Positions 1 through 12,640 of a stretch of 64,000 nucleotides of DNA are shown in pieces (positions within the stretch are counted from its first letter, which is position 1; each line of letters begins with the position of its first letter). The stretch comes from Rallus limicola (lineage: Eukaryota > Chordata > Aves > Gruiformes > Rallidae), in assembly GCA_022605955.1 (NCBI GenBank), contig JAKCOZ010000011.1:7135990-7199989 (forward strand). The letters are read 5' to 3'. The notes under the pieces were generated by a model. That model ran no database searches. It was not told where the DNA came from and worked only from the letters and a program-made list of their open reading frames with translations. The position numbers and the translations under genes are program-made.

Positions 1-1029
1 CTGCACAGGCACCATTTGACTTGAATGTCTACTATCTAGATGCAGCTAATCAAAATGAGCTAACTACAAACCTTTTTATTTTTATCACTCTGTTAAGTAT
101 CCCGTCATGTCTCAATAATCTTTCCCATCCACCTCTTACTTTCTACTAAAAAAGGAGGAATTACTTTACCCTTGTTGGTAAGTATTCAGCATCTATAGGA
201 GTGGTTTGAGTTTAATTGAGAGTAGATTTGGAACAATTCCCACAATCTCGGTGGGAAATTTTTTAACCATTGTGTCAGGTAATTGACTCAATTGTTGCCA
301 TTATATTTCACACCATTTGCTGTCCTGTACTATAAAGTTTGGTTTTACTACTAGTTTATGGAGTAAAAATGTAACCAACTAATGTTTTGGGGTTTTTTGG
401 GGGAAGAAAAACCAATTTCTTTCCTCCCTTATTCTTAGGAGTTGGTTCTAAAAGTGCCTTTTAAATGCAAAAACCAAGTGAGATGAGACAAGGTGATAGA
501 ACAGAAAATGAGTGTCTTGTTTGGGGATTATGTCACTCATCTGGGACTGAATCCAGTGACATCTCAATTCAATCACTGATTCAAAAATTATTGTCAGGGC
601 AGACTAATGATGCTTAGATAGGGACTGTCTCAGGTGATGCAGAGACTGTGCTGGACTGTCAACAAGAGGGCACTCTTGCTCTCAGGCAGAAAAGGGAATT
701 AACCCTGGGCTTAGACCTAAGCAAGTGTAGGTGCTCTTTCCATTGATCTATTGACAGGAAGGAGATACTTTTCATCCTTTGTTAATACAGGGGTTTTTTT
801 CCTTTGCTTTACCTTTCTTTCCCAGGGCTTTAAAAAAGTGCTTTGATTCTGGCTGAATTGAACACTTTGTGTCAAAGTATTTTTTTGTAAGTATTTTGGA
901 AAGAAAAGGATGGAAAATTAGGTAAATTTTTCAGACTGAGATTCCCCACCTTGAACTGGAATTTTTACAAATCCCTGAAGAAACTTTCCTATCAAAAATG
1001 CTTCCTTGTCTTTCTTTGCTTGGTCATAT
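1..1029. other. Unannotated intronic sequence
   Basis: AT-rich sequence without a recognised repeat, long frame or clear motif cluster. Confidence 0.6.
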
Positions 1030-1177
1030 TGCTTGTGCTTTACTTATTAAACTGTCTTTATCTCAACCCATGAATGTTCTCACTTTTACTCCTCCAGTTC
1101 CCTCCCCCATCCCACCAGGGAGAAGTGAACAAGTGGCTGCATGGTACTTAGTTTCTGGGTACAGTTAATCCAAGACA
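1030..1177 (+). mobile_element. LTR 3' fragment of an avian endogenous retrovirus
   Basis: The run from the ATTAAACTGTCTTTATCTCA word to the terminal CAAGACA matches the 3' end of the same LTR type found complete at 16447-16942. It includes the CCCCCATCCCACCAGGGAG segment that the second copy lacks. The 5' part of the LTR is missing and no internal retroviral sequence follows. It is probably an ERVL-type LTR; the family name is not certain. Confidence 0.72.
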
Positions 1178-2764
1178 GAACTTCAAATAAATATTTAGAG
1201 GACTGTAAGATGAACCTAGACATTTCTCTATTAGAGAACAGACTGGGGAACCACTAATTTTCACATGAATTTTGGGTTCTTTAACATACGCAGTCATACT
1301 CCAGCATCTTACATACTCATCTTGTGAATGTTGATTTTTGAGACTATACTTAAGTAAAACAGGAAGCAACCAGCCCAATATTCCCTCAGTTCACATCCTC
1401 AGATGTTTTCCCTGCAAAATTGCACATTGTATGCTCTGATATTTCTTGTTTACTTTTCAAAGACACCAAGCCAAAGACAGACTCCTGAGCTCCCTCTTTA
1501 GAGAGAAAAAATTAGTAAATTAATAGTTAATAATTAAATTTAGAAAATTGATAGGAGTTAATAGGTAGGATGGACTGACAACCACCTTGCATAACTGACC
1601 ATTGATGGAATCTAGAAACCTGATTTTCAGACTTCTAACTGTAGGTGACTTAACACAGAGATTTTATGCACTTATGACATTAAAAAAGCAATTAAAAATG
1701 ACTCATCTGACTAATAGACATCTAAATAATTTCTTTGTCTACCTCAAAGGCATTTATGAAAAACCCAGTGTGGATGTATGTATAGACATTTTAACATTTG
1801 TCAGTGTTGCTTTACACATTTTTGAAATTTGATTTGTTCTCAACTTCATAAATGTCACTCTAGCAATTTTCCCAAGAAGTATTTTAAACTAAAAAAGCTG
1901 AGAAAGTACTGGCAATCTAGATATAAAGAAAGGTGAGTGCTCCAAGCTTTTTTAGTATTTATACATCTTTACTGCTAAAACCTTTACTGAAAGCCAATAT
2001 ATAATTCAGTGCAGGTTTCAAGTAATTAGATACTATGATTTGGAATCCATGCTGAAAAAAGACCATGGATAGTAGTGTGGGAGGGGAAAACTGTTGAACA
2101 CTGTATATATTTACCTTATAACAACTTTAGCAGAAAAGCTTTAAGGATGAAGCCTTAGGCTTTCAAAAATATTAGTCAATAATTTTCATATTTCATTCTA
2201 AGGACTTCGGATCTTCATTAGTCATTTTACCAAAGGCTTATTTTGGCTCTATAATGGCTTTTGAATTTAGTGTTTCCATAACTCAAGAGCCTGATCCATA
2301 TCACTTTTACATCAGCATAGCTTAATGATCACTGCATTATGACTGCCAGCATAAGTGTTGTGGAAATCGGATTGATCTTCAATGTATCAGTGCAAAAAGT
2401 GATTAAGGGAGCAGTATGGACCATGATAGATACGGATGCAGAATCGTGATTCAAGAAGGGGAAATGTCCCTCAAGGACATGAGTAATTGGTGGCAATACA
2501 AATTCTGGTACATAAGCCTCATCTTATTCTTGCTAAGGTATGACAATTACTGCAGAGGGTCAATTAACAACATGACATTTTCCCAGGAAATGTACCACAC
2601 ATTAAACAGGAATTTGCCACATGCAAGACATAAAAGGAGAGATTAATGATCTGGTTTCTATTATTTGTGTGAAAATGAAAATAAATACAAGAATAACAAA
2701 TTTTTTTTTTTTATATGCCTTTACATTAAACTTTATGCTTCTACTCCTTCGGGGAATGATATCA
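1178..2764. other. Unannotated intronic sequence
   Basis: AT-rich, with only short chance frames (76 codons or fewer). A short poly-T lies at about 2700-2712. Nothing else was recognised. Confidence 0.55.
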
Positions 2765-3150
2765 GATTGTTTGGATGTGGTCTGTTCCTGACAAATACAT
2801 GTTAGCTATTTCTTATCACATTATTATCCTGCCAGTGTTTGCAAACTGATTGTTCAACAATCTTCTCTAGCTTTGCGACTATCACAGTTAGGTTGCCCAG
2901 CCTATAAGTTTCTGGATCCTCCCTTTTTTTTTTGCTGTTGTTTAAAGATAAGTATTATGTTTTCCCTATTCCATTCCTCTGGGACCTGCCCTGGCATCCA
3001 CAAGTTCTAAGGGAATAATTGCTCACATTTAGAAGATTGTTTCAAATAGTTTCTTGGATCTTTGGAAAATAAATTTTATCAGACCCTGATGGCTTGGAGA
3101 CATCCTACCTGACAATATACAGTTACACAAAATCATTGAGGAATTGATTT
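2765..3150 (-). mobile_element. Ancient amniote CR1 LINE relic
   Basis: On the plus strand this reads like the reverse complement of the reverse-transcriptase region of old amniote CR1 elements. Recognisable words in order are GTTCCTGACAAATACATG, TTATCACATTATTATCCTG, GTGTTTGCAAACTGATTG, CAGCCTATAAGTTTCTGGAT, CCTCTGGGACCTGCCCTGG and CAGACCCTGATGGCTTGGA. It is highly diverged, with small insertions such as a T-run near 2923, and has no open frame. The order of the words supports a single decayed element rather than chance. Confidence 0.72.
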
Positions 3151-6100
3151 AGATATCTAAACATAGGTTCTCAGGACTTGAGTGTTCAAGAAAACCAAGC
3201 GCAACTACTAGAATTCATATTATTAGAACATTGAGCTGAGTCCTGAAAGTGGAACTAAGGGGAAGGATTCATACCCAGTTTCAGGTATGCAAATGGCAGT
3301 GTGGGTATGTACCTAGGACATAAGCATTAAACATCTCATCATTGTCAGTGGAAATCCTTTCAATGGTGAGTTAAATCTATAAAAGTATTCATCACATACT
3401 GAAGCAAAGAAATAAATTTGTTCACCTGGAAAGCTTCTTCACTGTTGTGCAAATGTAGACATCCATTGACATTTCTGATACCTTTGAGCATCTGACATAC
3501 AGACAAAGGTAGGGCAGAATGACACAGGGCCTCTTCACATCCTTTTCATTTAGCAGTTGGAGGCCAGACAGAATATGTCCCAGGGCTTCTTAAACAGCAG
3601 AATATACCTGCATTTAAGCAGCTGAATCCCACCTTTGACCTCTGTTGATACAATTAGAGTCAAGAAAACCTTAACTTAGTTCAGATGTCCCGGGATGGGC
3701 ATCTCATGTCACTAATGATATCCTAGACAGCCTGGTGGGTTCCTACTTGTGAGTCATGAAAAGCATGAGTTTTCTATAGGTCTCTGAAGTAATGTCCCTT
3801 AGCATGATTCCAGCAGCAGTAGACATCCTTGTTGAAGTAACCGAATCAACTTCTGCACAACATATTTAAATACAATTCCTAAGCAATATTATATATCAAA
3901 ATTAAATATCAAACATAATTTCTACTGTAATATTTTTCTTTCATAGATAGATCTTATCTTTTACAATAACCCAATGGCACCACTTAAAAATACGGTGCTA
4001 CTAGGGAAAGTGTGATGGTAATCATGCAGGTCTTGCCTGTTGTTCCCCCAGAGCACAAGCAGGCTTTTAATCCCCTTGGCACTCTCTTTGAAAGTCTTTC
4101 AGACTGATCTAGATATTTTACTAGTTTTATGGTTGGTGACATTCTGATTCCGCCTGTTCCCACCAAGATCAAGAGTGAGTTGTTGGGACATATCTGTCAT
4201 TAGATCGGACCACTTGCTGTTTATCTACCAATATATAATATTGTAGAACTCCCATTTTATCCTCTTTTTGACTTAAAAGATGAGCTGTAAGCTTAGTTCT
4301 GTGTTTTGTGATTGCTTCATGTCGTTATATAAAGTGATCAGAAATAAACCATGTAGCAATTTACTCTTCTTTTGGGACTGCTCTGACTTCAGTTATTTGC
4401 CAGTGATGACTTTAATGCTCATTGAACAGATCTCCTATTTTCATACATATTTATGTTACCTGGCAAATATTCCCCTTTATCAGCACCAGCTGTCATTCAT
4501 CCTCACTATATTATCACCTTCTTTTAGAGCTTCCATGTCTTATTTCATATTTTGTTGAAAATTAAGACAACACAACTTGGAGATGGATCCAACCTGCACT
4601 GAGTTTTTCTTGGCCACTGTCTCTACCGAAGTGTGCTACAGGTTACTGAAGCCCAAATTCTTAAATTTGTGATATAAAGTAATTTTCATTGGGAACCTCT
4701 ATATCAGTACATTAACCAACACCCTGGAATGGGCACTGCAAATCTATTTGTCATATTTGTGATTGCCAGAGATGTTCTTGGTATAGGTTTGGTCTGGGCC
4801 AAGTAACATTCTCACAAATAGTTCCCTGGTAAAACTTAGGGTATATTAAGGGTCAGGAAACATTCCTAATAGTAAATTTAGATATGGCTACTCTCTCTTA
4901 AAGGCTAGGAGAATTGAAACATGTGGATGTTGTCAGAAGATTCCAGCTGGCTTCCAGGATAAAAAATAAACAGTGGCACATTTTTGGTAACTGGTGTGGA
5001 TATGGCTATTGATTCCAGTTGTTATTAGATGCCTAAATACTTAAGAGAATGGAAATCCAAGTTACAGGATTTTTTTCTTCCTTGCTATATATAGGTCGCA
5101 CTTAGAATCAAATAGACTTTATTTCCTTCCCTGGACTTTCTTCCATTTACAAAACATCTGGAGTGGCATTCATTGGAATAAATGCAACACTGAGCTGGCT
5201 GTTTAATCCATGAAAGAGGAATGCATTTAGGGGACAATTCATTTCAGTCCAGCAGGGTTTCTAAATCAGGGCAGATGAATTATGACTCAACGGTGTGTAT
5301 TTCATCCCATTGATTATAAAGGGAACCTATGATGACTTGCTCAGGGAACCAGATCAGACAGTTATACTGTGCAATGCTAAAGTTATGACAGGTGAAGCCC
5401 ACCTTTTATTTCTTCTGGCTTCTGTGAGTCTCAGGATTTCAATTTTGCCTTGTAATTTGTTTTTTATAAAGATTTCACTGCTCAGCAAAGTTAGTTGGCA
5501 TCATAATACTGAAACCTAGAGAGTAAAACCAAATAAAACAAGGTCAAGATCGACCAACTGTTTTTCCATTTTTATATGATAATAAATATTTTATTCTGTC
5601 TAATCCCTTTTTAGTCTTCATTAAAAAGAAAGAAGTCCTTTAGTTCTGTTATTTTTTCCTGTTTGTCTAGTTTACACTTTGCATAGGAATTGTGATTGAT
5701 GTAAAATTTATCTGTTGTCTTCCGGGATTTTTGCTCTAACTTTTTACTGTCTTAATGATTTTATCATTCAGAGTCTGCCTAACAATTCTAAATCCCTTCC
5801 AAATTATCCTTTTCTGTTTATGAAGACTAAAGAGCTATAACATACTAATAAACTTCTCGCAGTGGTGAATTCAATCATGTATTAATAAACCCTCACTCTT
5901 GATTCACTCCTTGCCTTTAAGGTCTTGAATTTTTCTCCCCTATTAGTCAACAGAGACTCCCAAACTATCTCTATTCAAATGCTTGTTCAGACTGTCAGAA
6001 TAAATAATTAATACAGTTCAGTAATTCTGTGCTTTTTCTTCCTGTAACTAATTGGTAGAGGTGTCTTATGAATAAAAAAGCCTCTGATTTTTCCTAAACA

Positions 6101-9100
6101 TTTAAAGTACACAGGAACTTAAGCCTAGCCTTATCCGTGGGATAACATATCCAAATGCTTTTGAGGTTCTGGGCTTTTGTCATATTCAATTATCTTTCTT
6201 GTACTGAGTGACATTTTTTCTCTGACTTGGAGGGCTAGAGAAGATATTTCTTTTATTCATGTGTTTTTCTTGCATGTTGTCACATGGGCAAATAATAAAC
6301 TGCTTTGCAAGCTTAGATACCATCCTTGGCAGAATTAAAAAAAACAAGTGAACTCTTCTGCAAAGAAGCTGCAGTATCTGCAATAGATAAAGTTGTCGGT
6401 TATCCTTCAAAGTACAGGGAGGAGATGCAAACCTCATCTAAAACTGGTCTTTGCTTCCTCTGGTTCATTTTCACATTTTCTCACTTTCTCCACCTTTGTT
6501 GACCATGATTTTCCTACAATGTCAAGAAACATTCTTTATGATTTCTAGCATACAGATGTCATAGTCTGACAATGAAATTCTATGTCTCTCCTACTTACGG
6601 GGCCAGACAACACCACAGCCCCTCTCCAGTACTCCAACATCAGGTAGTCTTTGGCAGAAGCCCTATATAAAATTATCTCACCATCAGGTGAAACATCATT
6701 TATTCCATTATCTACCAGACTGGCATTAAGAGTCCTGGGATGTCTTCAGTCCCAGAACTGGAACCAGACTGAACTGTTTCAACAGTTGAATTTTTGGGAT
6801 TGTTTGGCCATCAGGAATCATTAACAGAAATAAAAGCTGCCTTCTTGGAAAAACCCATTTGGAGTATTAGCTTCTTTATTAGGCTTCCCATGACAGACAT
6901 GGCATTTGAAAGGAATTTATGTAATCTCCATGTATAAATTTACTATTTAGGAAGATCTGGAAAATGAATATATGATGACAACTAGAGAAAGCACCAAGAG
7001 CAGAAGTAGTTAAAGCAGATAATATTGACAGCGGTAGTTATCAAGTAGGAGTTACAGGAAAGAGTGTCTGGCTTTCTTACCTTGTTATGCTATATTAAAC
7101 TGTGGGGACAAGAACTAGATCTTTTGTTTCCAGAAGACTGGGATGTTATCCAAAGGCTCACTGGCTTACAGAGACTATTTGAGCCTGTTTGGAAGCCACT
7201 GTCTACAGCACTAGCAGATACCAAGTTTCATAACTGATATTTCTTTAGCCAGCCCACTCATAGGTAATGTTCCCACTGCTACCTGCTTTTCTCCACCATT
7301 GTGGCTCAGGGAAAATTAATACATTAGGACTAACTTTTTTCATCAAAAGCTGAGGAATGTCTTCCTCTGTTTTTTTTTTCTGGCTGGATATTGCTTTTCA
7401 GCTTGTACAATTTTTCTTACTGCAATACATTATTAGAAAAAAAAATAGAATAAGTAAGTTGCCAGTGCAAGAATACGTTCTTAGTGCAATAAGACAAACT
7501 CTCAAGGTGACTTTTTAGAAAAAAGTATTGTAATCCTTATAATAAAACCGGCATCTGTCTTAACCAAGATGTCTGGAAGTCAAGTTTTCAATCAATGTTC
7601 AGGAAGCATTTCCTGTGAGGTCAGCAAACACTGGCAGAGTCTTGCACACATTGAGAAGAACAAAAAGAGTGAATATAAATGGAGAAGTTAAATTCAGAAA
7701 AGTCAGGCTTTACTTGATTTGTAACTATGGGAAAGAAGAGGCCAAAGAATGTTATTTTTCTCCTTCCTACCTGTCCAAAGATGAAGTGGAGGAATGAAGG
7801 AACATAATTTTTCACATCTTCAACAACCATTGACTTTGATCTAAAACTGTAGTTCAACTTGGAGACAAATTTACAGCATCTTACAGTGGTTGTGTCCTTT
7901 AATATGAGTTCAAATCAAAAAGGTCACAAATTTACTAGAGGGGTTGGAATTTAAGAAAAGGAGAGGTGACAAAGGTTGTCCTACCAACACCACGGAGCAA
8001 CCTGCTGTACATGTCTTATCACATGAGGGCAGCAAAATTTGCAGCCTCTTCTTTTCTTCCTTTTCCTATGTATTGGATCAAATTGCCAATGTTTTTTCAA
8101 AAGAGGGGATAAGGAAACCACAAAACATTTCTCTTTCATACATAATGCCAGTAAAGTATATTGCAAGTGTTAATAAAATAGGTTTTGAAAACATAATATT
8201 TGGATTTAAACACCTTTTTATTTCACTTTCTGTTTCTCCAGTAAAAAAGATCTAGTTCTAGGGCAAGAATGTGTAAATTGGAAACTAAAGCAAGGTGCCA
8301 ATCATATCGATTCATTTTTCTTTCTGATGAGGTTACATTCTTGCACAGTGAAGTGCCCTAAATTGAGGAAGAACTCAAATTACCGTGAAATACCATTTTT
8401 AACAATGGACCATTAACTTTGAAAAGCCATTTGGCAGTAAATATATTTTACTAAAATATTGCCCAGAGACATCTGTCAGGCCTGGAAATACATTGAGCAT
8501 AGGTCCCTTATAGCTCAAAGACTGTAATATGTTTTATTTGAGGAGATTCAAACGCGTGGGAAGATGTTATCTCCTATGGCATTAATCTAAACAAAAATCT
8601 AATTGCAAAAATAGCCAAGAATATTCAGCAGCAGTGTTGTGGTAGTGGCACCAGTAATGCTATCAGTTCAGAAATGTGAGGGCGTAAAGAACATGAAGAG
8701 CCTGAAGCGTGAAGAAATATCAGCCCACTTTCTTTTCTTATGCAAGATATCTAAACAGATGTACGTGAGCACAGGAGATATGTTTCCACAAAAATAACTG
8801 CACACCTACAGAAAAATCTCATTCAGAATAAAACTGCACAATATTTCAAGAAGCCAAGCTTATAAAGAAGAAGATAACAGATCAGAATATCAAAGTCAGT
8901 GAGAATAAACAAGTTATTTTCTATTGGAAAGCTGACATTTTAGTCAGGTTTTTCAAGGAACATCTTATTATTTTTACTGTTTCCAGCCTCAGGTAGCTGG
9001 TACTTTTAACCAGTTCCATATAACTGGAAAGCACCAGATGTCCTGCAGTCTAAATGTGTTGCTTTTTTGCCTATAAACAATTGTTTGCTGAAAAGCAGTC

Positions 9101-11847
9101 AATGGTTTTCTTTTATTTTTTGCCAAACAAACATTACCTCATGGGGAAAGCATGTGCTTTCATGTAGAAACTCTTCAGCTGAGAAGGTTTTTAAAAATTA
9201 TTTTCTGATAGCTGTGCTTTAGAAAGAAAAAACGAGGAATAAATGCAAATCCCCAAAACTGGCTTGCATAAATGCCATAATGAAGCATGACTTTATGTCC
9301 CACTTCCTCAGCTACTGCCTTGTGGTCTCAGAGAAAGAGTCTGGAAATTAAGAAGCTTCTACTGTAGTAATGGATCAGACCATACAGATCAGACAACATT
9401 ATGGACACAAAGGGTGGTTGGGAGTCATCATCATTGCCTTCAGACAAGAGACTTATGCCAAAATCATCACCTCTATTCTCCCTGGTCACTGGAGAGAGAA
9501 AAAAGACCCTCCAGGTACCTAAGATAGGTAACTGTCTACCGAGAAATATTAGGAAGTGATTTGATTATAATAATTATAGATAATTTATTTTAAAATAATA
9601 TCCAAAGACTTAATCATACTAGACATCACACATGAAATAAAGATTTTTTTCCCCCTCTAAGTTCCCAATCTTCCTGCCTGTGATAACTGATCTTCTTAAA
9701 CAGATTAATCTCTCAAGACTCTTTATGAAGACTAATGTGTGGGCAAGATCTGAAATTTTTAAGTATCACAAATCTTGCAGTTCAGAGTCAGAACAAATCA
9801 ATTGACATAGCGTGTGTTTCAAGAGAGAGCTTTGTAAATGCCTGGATGTGAAACAAAAATGGCTATCTCAATAGCTAACTTTTTTCCTACTTGTCAAGTT
9901 TTTCCAGCATAGCTTTGAAATTTCACATAAATTGTTTGTCATATGGCATATACCACCTGATTTTCCTCACCATCTTTCATGGGGCTGTCCAGACATACTG
10001 ACTAAGAGCTCAAAGCATAATGGTGAAGTAACTGAAGCTCTCTGGAAAAAAAAATAAGGATTTAAATTTTTTTTTTTTAAGAAGAAAAAGAAGTCAAAAT
10101 GTCTTTAAACACAGAACCACAAGCCAAGTCTGTATAATAAACAGTAAGGTTGTTCTAAAACATCACTACTGCTTAAAGTTTCCCATTCAGAGTGCCTAAA
10201 TTACCCAGATATACTGCACATCATAAAATGTGAAAATCACTCTAGACTCTAGGCTGTGATTCAGGAAAGCATCCCATTCAGGAAAATACTTAAGCATGTA
10301 CTTAAGTGATTGGATTTAAATGTATGTTTAAAGCTAAGCATGAACAGAGATGAAGTTACATCTGTATTTAAATACTTTTCTGAATTGCCATCTCAATTAT
10401 GCTGTCTTAAACCCAAGTACATCTGTTAAAATTTCTTAAATTACTTTGGATTCACTCCTGAATAAATGAGCTCCACTGGTTCAACTTCATTTTATTCAAA
10501 GTAGATCTCTAGTCATCTAAGAAGTTACATCAAGGATGAGCCAGTCGTGATGGTAATTAGGGAAGGGGTGATATTTTTTTTGTCACAGCCCTTAAGAAAT
10601 ATAAATAAACTGCCACTTTTAGTAATTCTCTACAGATTTCTTTAAGCATGCCTGTGGTGGAAAGTGGAGGTAAAACATTCATCAGAAACATCCTAGAGGA
10701 GACCAAAATTATTTTCAAATATGTTTAAAGTGTTTGGGGTTTGTTTTGTTTTAAAGACCTTTGAGAATATAAACACTCAGTATATAGGTTGGCTACTGGA
10801 AAAAAAGTTTTCTTCTGTTTTTTGAATATATTTGATTTAGCTTCCTTATGAAATGTTTGTTATGTTCCCTGTTCTTTTGAGCCCATAGGGATTTTTCAAC
10901 CTTGTTAAAATGTGCCATCTGCTAGAGACATCCGTAATAAAATTACAACATAAATATATGTGGCTGCTTTATTCTTAGGAGAAACACTAACACCTTGAAG
11001 TTTAAACAAAATAGCATGCTTTTGCAAACTGCTTATAAAATTTTTCTTTCATTAATTAGCACAATATACAAAGAAGGGAAGTTCTCACTACTACTAAATA
11101 GGAAGAAAATAATTCCCTTTTTGGGGCCAGCTAAGATTATATTATTACTTCCATCCCACTTACCAGTCCAGAAAAAGTGGAATTTTTGCTTGGCCCCTCA
11201 AAATACGCAGCATGGCATAAAAACAAAAGCAGATATAGATATCCTGGATTGCATCAAAGTTTGTACCTTCACTACTATTGTTATTCAAGTGTATGTTAGT
11301 CACAGGCTTGTACTATTTTGCACTAGAGAAAGCATTTCACAGAAGCATGACTCTTGCAGGACCACAGATGTGTCAAAGCATATTTTATGCTGTTGCATTC
11401 ATACATTCTTCCATGAGCAATAAACAGCACCATACCCACCACAGGTTGTTAGAGAACATTCCTATTCACGTTGGTCAAATAGCTAATCCATAGTTTTCTT
11501 TCCTTCTGGCAAAAACAGGCACCAAAGAAGTAGATTAAAGTGGTAAATCATGGAATATTCCCTGGTGGTGGTGAATGATGCTGGATGCAATTATCACAGA
11601 AGTCTACTACAAAGCTTAGATGAGATTTGCTCTCATATTTTAGCCTCCTAGGCTCCAGCTTCATTGCTCACAGTTGTTCAAATAATTCAGTACTTCAAAA
11701 ACAGAGCAAATAAACTTTTGGAGAGACTGAAGAATAAAAGATTAACTTCTGTTTACCACAACTGGTGGGGGTTCTGTCTATCTGTAAAGGAGATAATCTC
11801 TTTTAAACTTGTTTTCTCTTAGCCTGACCTGTCTGTGTTTCAGTCTG
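3151..11847. other. Long unannotated intronic block
   Basis: About 8.7 kb of AT-rich sequence with no CR1, LTR or microsatellite that I recognise. The longest frame (10995-11423, plus, 142 codons) has no domain and low-complexity, AT-driven codons, so it is taken as chance. Short A or T runs occur, for example near 10067-10078. The lack of repeats over this length is notable next to the repeat-rich 11.8-26.2 kb region. Confidence 0.5.
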
Positions 11848-12228
11848 ACTGTGGATGAAAAGCTGGACATATCCCGGGCTGCATCAAAACCAGCATGACC
11901 AACAGGTAAAGGGAAGTGATTCTTTCCCTCTGCTCTGCTCTTGTGAGACCCTAGCTGGAGTACCGTGTCCAGACCTGGGGTCCCCAGTACAAGAGGGACA
12001 TGGAGCTGTTGGATTGAGTCCAGAGGAGGGCAGTGGGGATGATCCAAGGGCTGGAGCACTTCTGCTATGGGTGCAGAGAGTTCTCTCACGGGCTTGTTCT
12101 GCCTGAGGAAGAGAAGGTTCAAAGGGGACCTTACAGCAGCCTTTCAGTACCTAAAGGGGCTATAGGAAAGCTGGAGAGGGACTGTTTATCAGGGAGTGTA
12201 GTGACAGGACAAGGTTAATGGCCTTATC
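11848..12228 (+). mobile_element. CR1 LINE fragment, left half (interrupted)
   Basis: It begins at a CR1 word (GGATGAAAAGCTGGACAT) and continues through GGGCTGCATCAAAACCAGC and TGGAGCTGTTGGATTGAGTC to GGTTAATGGCCTTAT. A small deletion follows the first word. It is broken at about 12228 by a minus-strand CR1 and resumes at about 12432. It shares private variants with the copy at 23472-24328. Confidence 0.88.
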
Positions 12229-12431
12229 ACAGAATCACAGGGGTTGGAAGGTGCCTCAAGAGATCATCGGGTCCAACCCACCTGCCAAAGCAGCTCCCCA
12301 GCTCATATAGCACAGGTAGGTGTCCAGACAAGTCTTGAATATCTCCAGAGAAGGAGACTCCACCACCTCCCTGGGCAGCCTGTCCCAGGGCTCTGTCACC
12401 CTCACTGAAAAAGTTCTTCCACATGTTGGTG
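12229..12431 (-). mobile_element. CR1 LINE 3' end nested in an older CR1
   Basis: On the plus strand it starts with the tail complement (ATCACAGAATCACAGGGGTT), then TCATCGGGTCCAACC and ACCTCCCTGGGCAGCCTGTC, and ends near CTTCCACATGTTGG. It is 5'-truncated at about 200 bases. It belongs to the CR1 type whose 3' UTR mentions the AGCAGCTCCCCAGCTCAT word, and it sits inside a plus-oriented CR1. Confidence 0.88.
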
Positions 12432-12640
12432 AGGAGAAGGAGAAAAAATTTAGAGGAGAAATGTAGATTAGACATTAGGAAGAAATTCTTCACTATTAGG
12501 TCAGTGAGACATTGGAGCAAGTTTCACAGAGATGTAGTAGGCTTTGGGCAGCTTGGTCTAGTGAAGGGTGTCCCTGCCCCATTGTGGGGTGGGTTGGACT
12601 AGATGATTTTTAGAGGTCACTTCCAACCCAAACTAAACAT
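12432..12640 (+). mobile_element. CR1 LINE fragment, right half (3' end)
   Basis: This resumes the plus-oriented element with GTAGATTAGACATTAGGAAG, then a CTTGGTCTAGTGAAGGGTGT word and GGTTGGACTAGATGATTTTT, and ends at TTCCAACCCAAACTAAAC. The usual octamer tail is lost. Together with 11848-12228 it forms one original insertion. Confidence 0.85.

Noticed and set aside
10995..11423. 142-codon plus-strand frame
   Set aside because: No domain, AT-driven amino acid content, no codon or splice support, and it overlaps another frame; most likely chance.
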